A stretch of DNA of 15,480 nucleotides from assembly GCA_003155465.1 (NCBI GenBank), contig PMCR01000107.1, positions 1 to 15,480 on the forward strand. Reading direction: 5' to 3'. Numbering within the stretch: position 1 is the first letter of the stretch; every line of letters begins with the position of its first letter. A program made the translations under genes and the position numbers. The notes beneath the pieces are model-generated. The model was not told the origin of the DNA. It saw only the letters and a program-made list of their open reading frames with translations, and did no database searches. Of this stretch, positions 1-6,044 are shown in pieces. The stretch is from Myxococcales bacterium (GTDB taxonomy: Bacteria; Myxococcota; Polyangia; Fen-1088).

Positions 1-909
1 GGCGCGCTGAACGTCGAGCGCAAGCCGCTGGACCTGGGCCGTCTGTTGGTGGAGGTAATGGGGACTATGCGCGAGGATGCGCGGCGCTTGGGGCTACACC
101 TTGAGGGCACATTCGAGCCGGGCCTGTGGGTGAACGCAGACGCCACGCGCATGGGTCAGGTCGCTATCAATCTGTTGTCGAATGCGCTCAAGTTCACCCC
201 GCCCGGAGGGCGGGTGACCGCGCGCCTGCAACGCCTGGGCGAGAGCGTACAATTCAGCGTCGAAGATTCCGGCGTCGGCATCGAGCCCGAGCTTCTGCCG
301 CGCTTGTTCGCGCCCTTCGTGCAGGGATCGGCCGGGGCGTCACGACCGAGTGGCATGGGCATTGGCCTGTCGATAGTGCGGTCGCTGGTCGAGTTGCACG
401 GGGGCGTGGCTCGGGCAGAAAGCGAAGGCGCGGGGCGGGGCGCGCGTTTCATTGTCGAGCTGCCCTCCATCGCGTTGCCCGCGCAAGCAGAGGCACCTGC
501 CACGCTCGCGCCAACCGGGCCACGCGTCTTGGTGATCGAAGACAATCACGACGCCCGCGAGGCGGTTACCGCCTGCTTGGGCATGCGGGGCTACTCGGTG
601 GCTGGCTGTGCGACCGGCGAGGCGGCGCTGGACTGGCTGAGCCGCGAGCGGCCGGGCGTGATGCTCGTCGACATTGACCTGCCCGGCATTGACGGATACC
701 AGTTCCTGCGTGGGGCGCGCCTGGTTGCGGGCTGTGCCTCGATTCCTGCCCTTGCCGTGACTGCGCTTGGCGGGCCTGAGGACTTGAGGCGTACCCGCGA
801 GGCCGGCTTTGCCGGGCATGTGGTCAAGCCGTTTGATGTGGACGAACTCGCCCACCGTATCAGTGCCTTGCTAGTCGAAAGCAGCCCGGCCGGTGCGCGT
901 CCGGACTAG
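1..909 (+). CDS. Hybrid sensor histidine kinase/response regulator, C-terminal part (5' end outside window)
   Basis: The reading frame is open from base 1, so this is the 3' end of a longer gene; an ATG at 46 is internal. The first residues look like the end of a dimerisation helix. A HATPase_c domain follows: N box NLLSNALKFT (nt 169-198), G1 box VEDSGVGI, F box LFAPFVQ and G2 box GMGIGLSIV, all intact, so ATP binding should work. After a short Ala/Pro linker comes a receiver domain (from about nt 520) with acidic pocket EDN, phospho-acceptor Asp at nt 670-672 (VDIDLPGIDG), the switch Thr in AVTA and the conserved Lys in VKPF. No output domain follows. By family knowledge the kinase autophosphorylates on a His lying upstream of the window and passes phosphate to this or another receiver. 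The input signal cannot be seen. No clear terminator follows the stop. Confidence 0.93.
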   Translation, partial: GALNVERKPLDLGRLLVEVMGTMREDARRLGLHLEGTFEPGLWVNADATRMGQVAINLLSNALKFTPPGGRVTARLQRLGESVQFSVEDSGVGIEPELLPRLFAPFVQGSAGASRPSGMGIGLSIVRSLVELHGGVARAESEGAGRGARFIVELPSIALPAQAEAPATLAPTGPRVLVIEDNHDAREAVTACLGMRGYSVAGCATGEAALDWLSRERPGVMLVDIDLPGIDGYQFLRGARLVAGCASIPALAVTALGGPEDLRRTREAGFAGHVVKPFDVDELAHRISALLVESSPAGARPD

Positions 910-1072
910 CCAGGATCCTTCGCTGTCCCCATTCCGTGCCACGCGACCGAGGAGAAATTACCACCTCGTAGCCCGATCGCGTGTCTGCGCGACAGATCGC
1001 GCGCCGCACCTCGCTTCTGATGGCACGGGGTTTGTATGGATGGGGCGGGGATTGGGAGGAGGCACGAGGTGA

Positions 1073-1620
1073 AGGGGAAAATGCGGCAAGCCCATGGTGA
1101 TCACGTGGGGCTGCAACGGCTACTTCTTGCCCTGTTCCGGCTTCCCCGAGTGTCGCAAGACCAAAGAATACACGCGCAACGCGGATGGCACGCTGACGGT
1201 TTTGCCCACCACGCGACCGTCGGACCAGACTTGCCCCACCTGCGGCTCGCCCATGGTGATCCGGCGCGGGCGCTTCGGGGAATTCTTGGCCTGCTCGCGC
1301 TACCCGGACTGCAAGACCACCAGCCCGATCTCTCTAGGCGTCGCATGTCCCCGTCCTGGCTGCGGCGGGTACCTGACCGAGAAGCGTTCGCGGCGGGGCA
1401 AGGTCTTCTTTGGCTGTTCCAACTACTCCCAGACCAAGTGCGACTGGCGTGGGATCGCCCGCTCGCCAAGCGTTGCCCGCAGTGTGATGCTGCCTTCGTG
1501 GTGCAGAAGGTGTCGCGCGCTGGCGTAGGCCTGCGCTGCCTGGCCGACGGTTGTGGCTGGACGGCCGAGCCCGACGCCGAGGCAGAGATCCCGGCCGCAC
1601 CCGACGCCAGGGCGTCGTAA
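1073..1620 (+). pseudogene. topA: DNA topoisomerase I C-terminal zinc-ribbon remnant, frameshifted
   Basis: The translation shows tandem topoisomerase-type C4 zinc ribbons. A first, incomplete unit has CGKPMVITWG...CSGFPEC but lacks its leading Cys. The second has CPTCGSPMVIRRG...CSRYPDC. The third has CPRPGCGGYL...CSNYSQTKCDW. After that the homology leaves the frame that starts at 1073 and continues one base back: WDRPLAKRCPQC and CLADGCGW, ending at TAA 1618-1620. The shift lies near 1447-1453 and is best explained by one missing base just after the CDW codons. Frame 2 upstream is closed by TGA at 1070-1072, and no Toprim or catalytic topoisomerase domain is present, so the gene is also truncated at the 5' end. 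In intact TopA these ribbons bind single-stranded DNA at the C-terminus. An ATG at 1081 with a purine-rich leader reads the wrong frame through ribbons 1-3. An indel error could account for the inner frameshift but not for the missing N-terminus. Confidence 0.8.
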
Positions 1621-1635
1621 ATCCGGCGCGTGTGG

Positions 1636-1680
1636 CCGGCTCTCTACGCGGCCAAGCACAGCGGCCGCAACCGCACCGTG
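1636..1680 (+). pseudogene. Scrap of a GGDEF (diguanylate cyclase) domain C-terminus
   Basis: Immediately after the topA-remnant stop, in the same frame, the sequence reads PALYAAKHSGRNRTV. This is the typical last helix and strand of GGDEF domains (ALY-AK-x-GRN-R-V). Nothing upstream in any frame resembles the rest of a GGDEF domain, so only about 15 residues of the family signature survive. The frame stays open to 1923 without recognisable homology and overlaps the desaturase gene on the other strand. I read it as a gene-decay scrap. The match is short, so chance similarity remains possible, though the motif is characteristic. The rest of 1681-1834 holds nothing I recognise. Confidence 0.5.
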
Positions 1681-1834
1681 TGCAGGGCGAGGTGCGGCTA
1701 CGGCGGGGTACTCGCCTGCAACCTGCACTATCCACAGCCGCTTGATGCGATCCGCGAAGCCTTTCCCAGTTCTCATAACTGCCCCCCCGAGGCCAAGTCT
1801 GACCTACCTATTGGATGCTTCAGCGGCGAAGGAG

Positions 1835-1852
1835 GTGCGCTCAGTGCGCTCA
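1835..1852. repeat. Perfect 9-bp tandem duplication across the desaturase stop codon
   Basis: The unit GTGCGCTCA occurs twice in a row at 1835-1843 and 1844-1852. The second copy contains the reverse-strand stop codon (1850-1852) of the desaturase gene. Replication slippage is the simplest origin. A 9-bp target-site duplication is conceivable, but no element lies between the copies. Confidence 0.6.
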
Positions 1853-3091
1853 CGGAAGTGCGTAGTCCTTGGTTTGGGCTGGGACGAAGTTCGAACTGCC
1901 AAAGAGAACGCGCAAGCGGGTGATGATGCCGCGATTGTGGCGCAGCTCGTATCCAAGTTGCAGCAAGCCGGCCAGCCCAAGCCGGAGCGGATTCAAGTGC
2001 AGGCGTGGCGAGCCGCCCAGTCCCACCGGCGGAGGTGTGGCGGTGGGCGCGACGTAAGTGCCGAAGACGCGGTCCCATAGCATGAACAAGGGGCCGCCAA
2101 TATTGATCAGCGAGTGCCCCGGCAGGGCAGAGTGGTGCATGTAGTGATAGGGACCTTCGCCGAAAAAGGCGCTCAGCACGCGCAGCGGGCGGCTCCGCCA
2201 AAACGTCCCGTAAAGGGCCGTGTTGTGCGAGCCGATCAGGGCGATTTGGCCGATCATGCGCACGAGCAATGCCTCCGCGATCATTGACTCTGAGTAGAAG
2301 AGCTTGGCACACACGCCAACCCCGATCTGAAAAGGCACGCTCAGCAGAACAAACAGCGGGAAAGCCGCGAAGACCGGCTGGGTGGTCGGAATGGTGAGAA
2401 ACGGGGGCATGTGGTGCGGGCGATGCCAGAGCAGCCAAAACGGTCGCCAGGTGTGGCCGAGACGGTGGAACCAATATTGAAAGAGATCGACGAGAGCTAT
2501 GCTCGCCAGAAGCGGAAGCGGGTAGGGCAGGTGCACCAGAGTCGGCACGCGAGCCACCACGGCTCTGGACCATATGGTGTAGTGGCGAACGAGACTGAAG
2601 CCGGAGAAGAAGTCGTACCCCATGGCCGCGCTGACGGCACCGGCAATGGCCAGGCCCACATAGAGCATCAGAGAAACCACGGCGGTGAGCAGGAAGAAGG
2701 AGACGATCTGTCGCCGCGGCAACCCTTGGGAAAGCGAGAAGCCGCGATAGAGCATGAGGCCGTTCCAGGCCAGCACGAAGCCTGACAGAGGAAGCATGAC
2801 CGCGAGCCAGTGTGGCGATACGCCGCCGAGTTGGCTTTGCAGCCGTGTCAGCACGTTGCCCGCTTCGTCGACCAGCCCGAGCCCGAGCATGACGGTTTCA
2901 TGCGCGAACGCATCGACCACTACGGTCAGCGAGAAGACGACGGCGAACACCGCGTAGCCGGCGCGGATCCAGGGCTCCCAGCGAGCGCGCGGCTCCGAAG
3001 GTTCCCAGTCGAGGAGCTGCAGCGAACGGCGGGCAAACGAGGCGCGCCCCCGTGGGGCCATGGCCAGAGCGCCGTCTTGGCTGATCCCCAT
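1850..3091 (-). CDS. Membrane di-iron hydroxylase, sterol desaturase/fatty acid hydroxylase superfamily
   Basis: This is a 413-residue integral membrane protein of the superfamily that uses a di-iron centre held by conserved histidines to hydroxylate or desaturate lipids. The three histidine clusters are visible in order: HRLGH (209-213), HRPHH (223-227) and HYMHH (316-320), with an extra His in GSHN at about 289. Hydrophobic segments lie near residues 44-62, 96-112, 130-155, 190-207 and 240-262. The N-terminal part before the first His box is longer than in minimal family members. The ATG at 3091 is chosen because a near-perfect AAGGAGG lies 5 bases upstream; the open frame continues to 3235, but that part is antisense-frame sequence of the reductase gene. 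It starts 10 bp after the reductase stop, so it is almost certainly co-transcribed, and the reductase is the obvious electron donor (inference). The substrate is unknown: a sterol, hopanoid, carotenoid, ceramide or other acyl lipid are all possible. Confidence 0.9.
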   Translation of the reverse strand: MGISQDGALAMAPRGRASFARRSLQLLDWEPSEPRARWEPWIRAGYAVFAVVFSLTVVVDAFAHETVMLGLGLVDEAGNVLTRLQSQLGGVSPHWLAVMLPLSGFVLAWNGLMLYRGFSLSQGLPRRQIVSFFLLTAVVSLMLYVGLAIAGAVSAAMGYDFFSGFSLVRHYTIWSRAVVARVPTLVHLPYPLPLLASIALVDLFQYWFHRLGHTWRPFWLLWHRPHHMPPFLTIPTTQPVFAAFPLFVLLSVPFQIGVGVCAKLFYSESMIAEALLVRMIGQIALIGSHNTALYGTFWRSRPLRVLSAFFGEGPYHYMHHSALPGHSLINIGGPLFMLWDRVFGTYVAPTATPPPVGLGGSPRLHLNPLRLGLAGLLQLGYELRHNRGIITRLRVLFGSSNFVPAQTKDYALP

Positions 3092-3096
3092 GCGGT

Positions 3097-3103
3097 CCTC
3101 CTT
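3097..3103 (-). promoter_or_regulatory. Strong ribosome binding site for the desaturase/hydroxylase gene
   Basis: On the reverse strand AAGGAGG lies 5 bases before the ATG at 3091 and overlaps the TAA stop (3102-3104) of the preceding reductase gene. This fixes the start and implies coupled or re-initiated translation. Confidence 0.85.
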
Positions 3104-4637
3104 ATTGCGATGTCGCGGCCACCAACTGGCGCTCGAAGGCCAGTTCCGCCGCAAGGCTTTCCCGGTCGCGGTTGATGGTGGCCACCGCCAGGCATTTCCC
3201 CGCGACAAGGTAGTCGATGCGCGCGTCCAGAGCATCGAGATCCCCGTCCACCCGCACCTCGTCCCAGTGCTCGGCGTGGCCCACGTACCTCAACGTGAGG
3301 TCGTAGTGCTGGCTCCAGAAGAAAGGAACGATCGCCAGGCGCTTCTTTCGGCCGAGCATGTTCTGCGCGGCCAGAGCTCCCTGGCGCTGCGCCACCACCC
3401 AGTGCTCGATGCGAACGCGCCGCCCTGACACGGGATCGGGGAATCGCGCGACATCGCCTGCCGCGAAGATCCCGGGTGCGCTGGTTTCGAGTTGGTCACT
3501 GACCAGAATTCCACCGTCCACATCAATGCCTGCTTGCTCCGCCAAGCCAGTCACGGGCTCGACCCCTATCCCAACGACGACCAGATCCGCCGGCAGCTCC
3601 TCGCCATTGCTCATGGCTACAGTTCGGTGACCGATGTGCAGCGGCCGGCTACCAAAACGGAACGTGACCCCATGTTGCTCGTGCTGGCGTCGAAGGAAAT
3701 CGGCAACCCGAGGACCAAAGACCCGCTCCAGAGGACGAGCCGCGGGCGTAACCACCGTGACCTCCAGTCCCCGCGCGCGAAGCGCGGCTGCGGCTTCCAA
3801 GCCGATGAAACTGGCGCCTACCACGACCGCACGGCGTGCGCCCCTTACCGCTGCTTGGAGCCTCTTGCTGTCGGCCCATGTTCGCAGGGTGAACACCGAC
3901 GGACGGTCAGCGCCAGGCACGTCCAGGCTGATAGGCTGCGCCCCGGTTGCCAACAGTAGCGCTCCAAACGGAAGTGAGCGTCCGTCAGCCAGCTCAACCA
4001 GTCGCGCCGCGAGGTGGAGCTTCACCACCGACGCGTCGACCAGAAGGGTGATAGCGAGCTTGTCGTAGTGATCGGCTGGTCGCAGCGGGATCCACTCCTC
4101 GGGCGCTGTGCCGGCCAAGTAGTCTTTGGAAAGGTTGGGTCGATCATAGGGCCCTGATTTATCGGCGCTGACCACGGTTACTGGCCCCCCATAGCCTTCC
4201 TGGCGCAGTGTCTCTGCGGCGGCGAGGCCAGCGGCTCCACCACCCACGATCACGACCGAGGCTGGGCCGTCCGCATGCTTCTGTCGTGGCACAACCGCTG
4301 ATCGTTGTCCTCGCACGAAGACCTTCCCCTCGACTTGCTCGACATCCCAGCAGGCAATCGGGCTCAGCGCAGGCGAGCGCGCAGACTCGCCAGTGGCGAG
4401 CGCGAAACGGGCGTGGTGCAGGGGACAGCAGATCTCTCCTTCGGCCACCACCCCTTCTACGAGCGGACCGCCGTAGTGGGAGCATGAGGCGGCAACCGCG
4501 TACACCCGACCATTTTGGCGAACCAGCAGGACCAGATCGTTTGCCACCTTGCCAAGCAGCGGCTTCCCTTCGACTAGGTCGGCACTCGGAATTCCCAGTG
4601 ACAGGTCGGGCGGAGTCTTGTCATCGTGCGTAGGCAT
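3102..4637 (-). CDS. Rieske domain-containing FAD/NAD(P)-dependent reductase (AIFM3-like)
   Basis: This is a 511-residue fusion. Residues about 10-110 form a Rieske [2Fe-2S] domain with both ligand pairs, CSH (Cys52, His54) and CPLHH (Cys71, His74). Residues about 127-420 form a pyridine nucleotide-disulphide oxidoreductase fold: FAD-binding GGGAAG (132-137), YDRPNLSKDYL (164-174), the LLATGA turn (228-233), NAD(P)-binding GASFIGLE (274-281), and the second FAD motif ending in IFAAGDVARF. A reductase C-terminal dimer domain follows (GRRVRIEHWVVAQ onward). This order matches AIFM3-type and Rieske-ferredoxin reductase proteins, which move electrons from NAD(P)H through FAD to the iron-sulphur cluster. 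No signal peptide or membrane segment is seen, so it is probably cytoplasmic. The ATG at 4637 is preferred over upstream codons because homology begins soon after it; its Shine-Dalgarno is weak. It lies 61 bp after the glycosyltransferase stop and 10 bp before the hydroxylase, its likely electron acceptor (inference). Confidence 0.92.
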   Translation of the reverse strand: MPTHDDKTPPDLSLGIPSADLVEGKPLLGKVANDLVLLVRQNGRVYAVAASCSHYGGPLVEGVVAEGEICCPLHHARFALATGESARSPALSPIACWDVEQVEGKVFVRGQRSAVVPRQKHADGPASVVIVGGGAAGLAAAETLRQEGYGGPVTVVSADKSGPYDRPNLSKDYLAGTAPEEWIPLRPADHYDKLAITLLVDASVVKLHLAARLVELADGRSLPFGALLLATGAQPISLDVPGADRPSVFTLRTWADSKRLQAAVRGARRAVVVGASFIGLEAAAALRARGLEVTVVTPAARPLERVFGPRVADFLRRQHEQHGVTFRFGSRPLHIGHRTVAMSNGEELPADLVVVGIGVEPVTGLAEQAGIDVDGGILVSDQLETSAPGIFAAGDVARFPDPVSGRRVRIEHWVVAQRQGALAAQNMLGRKKRLAIVPFFWSQHYDLTLRYVGHAEHWDEVRVDGDLDALDARIDYLVAGKCLAVATINRDRESLAAELAFERQLVAATSQ

Positions 4638-4698
4638 GAAGGTTCCCCGCCCCAGACACATGCAAACGTCACACCAAGACGACCCGCGGTGCTGAAGC

Positions 4699-5925
4699 TC
4701 AGGACCGGTGCGCGTGGGCGGGTTCCGGGCCGTGTAGCTTGGAACGCGCATCCAGATGGTAGGTGCGGCCTCGCCACGACACTTCTGGCTTGAGCAGAGC
4801 GCTGAGTAGAACCAGGGGGCCGAGCAGCAAGATAGCGGCCGTGACCCAGGCGTGGCGCCAGCTTATGGGCGCTCCGCCGAGGGCGCGGTGCAGGCGGACC
4901 ACGCTGACACTAACCGCGACCATGGTGGCGGCAGCTACGGCTGCGGCAATGTATTGGCCGCGGACCAAAGCCATCGTGGCTACGATGAACCCAAGGTAGA
5001 ACTCCACACCGCGCAGCCACACCGGCAACTTGAAAGACCAAGTCGGCAGGCCCGAACGAGAGAAGATCAGCCACCGCCGGAACATGCGGGCAAATTCCAG
5101 CAGTCCGAGTCCGCGAATGACCACTGGGAGCGTATCCGCAGAGACCACGTTGCGACACCCAGCCTGTACTACGTGCATCCCAATTTGCATGTCGTCGACC
5201 AACTCGCCCCGCACACTCTGCAAGTCGTGCAGCGCTTTGAGCGTCTCGCGCCGAAACACCATCAGCTGGCCCATGATGAATGGCATGTCGCCGGTCTTGC
5301 GGATCGTGTCGGCCACGGCTGGCCCATACAGCCCGTTGAGCATGAGGGCAACCCCTGCATCGCCCGCGGTTTGCGGGGGTTCGCTGTCCACAACGGGAAC
5401 GAACACGGAACCGGCTCGTTCTGTCGTGAGCAGCTTCTCAACCGCCCGGCGCAGTGAATGCGGATGCGGGCGAGTGTCCGAGTCTCCGAACGCCACCAAG
5501 TTGCCAGTGGAAAGCTTTAGGCCAGCTATCATCGCGTGAAGCTTTCCAGTCATCGTCGCGGGCGGCTGGCCGGCCACCATGATCATCGCCGTGCCGCGCC
5601 TACCGGCGTCCGCGTGTGCGCCAATGGCTTTGCGGACAACTGGAATGGCCGGATCAAGGTTGTCGTCGAAAACGAAAATAGTCTCCACTTCTCCCGGGTA
5701 GTCGTTGTCTAGCGCCGCGGCCACGTTCATGCCTTCGTCCACGTCCAGGCCCTTCACTGGACGCACCACCGTGATAGACGGCCAGAGTTTTCGACCACCA
5801 GCCTCTGGAAGCGCGGGGCTTCGTTCGGCAGCCCGTTGTTCCAGCAGCGCGCGACGGAGTCGAAAATGGTCCCAGATCGTCGCAAGCAGAAGCATCAAAC
5901 CAAACAAGACAGTTGTAGATTCCAC
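4699..5925 (-). CDS. GT21/GT2-family lipid glycosyltransferase (ceramide glucosyltransferase/HpnI-like)
   Basis: This is a 408-residue membrane glycosyltransferase. A short N-terminal membrane anchor (about 5-17) precedes a GT-A catalytic domain: ITVVRPVKGLD (51-61), FVFDDN (84-89), GKLHAMIAGL (127-136), the metal-binding DSD (148-150) in AFGDSDTRP, GQLMVFRRETL (219-229) and the acidic ELVDDMQIG (241-249). Hydrophobic helices follow (about 305-375), and the C-terminus has WRGRTYHL, common in this family. GT21 and HpnI-type enzymes transfer a sugar from a nucleotide donor to ceramide or to a hopanoid precursor at the cytoplasmic face; the acceptor here is unknown. The (Q/R)xxRW motif appears as MFRRW (281-285), with Met at the first position. 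A GTG start at 5925 is chosen because AGGAGGAGG lies just upstream and the membrane helix begins right after; the longer open frame to 6285 overlaps the mannosidase gene. It follows the mannosidase by 119 bp. Confidence 0.88.
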   Translation of the reverse strand: MESTTVLFGLMLLLATIWDHFRLRRALLEQRAAERSPALPEAGGRKLWPSITVVRPVKGLDVDEGMNVAAALDNDYPGEVETIFVFDDNLDPAIPVVRKAIGAHADAGRRGTAMIMVAGQPPATMTGKLHAMIAGLKLSTGNLVAFGDSDTRPHPHSLRRAVEKLLTTERAGSVFVPVVDSEPPQTAGDAGVALMLNGLYGPAVADTIRKTGDMPFIMGQLMVFRRETLKALHDLQSVRGELVDDMQIGMHVVQAGCRNVVSADTLPVVIRGLGLLEFARMFRRWLIFSRSGLPTWSFKLPVWLRGVEFYLGFIVATMALVRGQYIAAAVAAATMVAVSVSVVRLHRALGGAPISWRHAWVTAAILLLGPLVLLSALLKPEVSWRGRTYHLDARSKLHGPEPAHAHRS

Positions 5926-5928
5926 ACG

Positions 5929-5937
5929 CCTCCTCCT
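5929..5937 (-). promoter_or_regulatory. Purine-rich ribosome binding site that fixes the GTG start of the glycosyltransferase
   Basis: On the reverse strand AGGAGGAGG precedes the GTG at 5925 with a 3-6 base spacer, depending on which AGGAGG pairs with 16S rRNA. No ATG near the start of homology has a comparable site. Confidence 0.7.
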
Positions 5938-6044
5938 CGGACGGCACCCTGAAGCCACACAAATCCGCGTCCAGGCGAGCCATCCATTCCTGTCCAGTTG
6001 GATGCTCACCCCTTGCAGAGGTTGCGGTGGATTCGGAAATTGCG

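Noticed and set aside
934..1028. 8-bp inverted repeat CCGTGCCA/TGGCACGG flanking 910-1030
   Set aside because: Too short for its roughly 80-bp spacing and not extended by further matches; chance is a sufficient explanation.
910..1072. Repeated GATCGCG motifs around 975-1000 as a regulatory array
   Set aside because: Only two copies in GC-rich sequence, with no regular spacing or downstream gene that needs them.
1036..1620. Long plus-strand ORF covering the topA remnant
   Set aside because: Only its last 55 or so codons match the zinc-ribbon family; the upstream part is an out-of-frame reading of ribbons 1-3, so it is not one gene.
1767..1781. Small hairpin CAGTT-CTCAT-AACTG as a terminator for the lipid operon
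   Set aside because: The stem is only 5 AT-containing pairs and no T-run follows on the relevant strand.
3092..3235. N-terminal extension of the desaturase to the first in-frame ATG
   Set aside because: This part lies over the end of the reductase gene, and a near-perfect ribosome binding site precedes the ATG at 3091.
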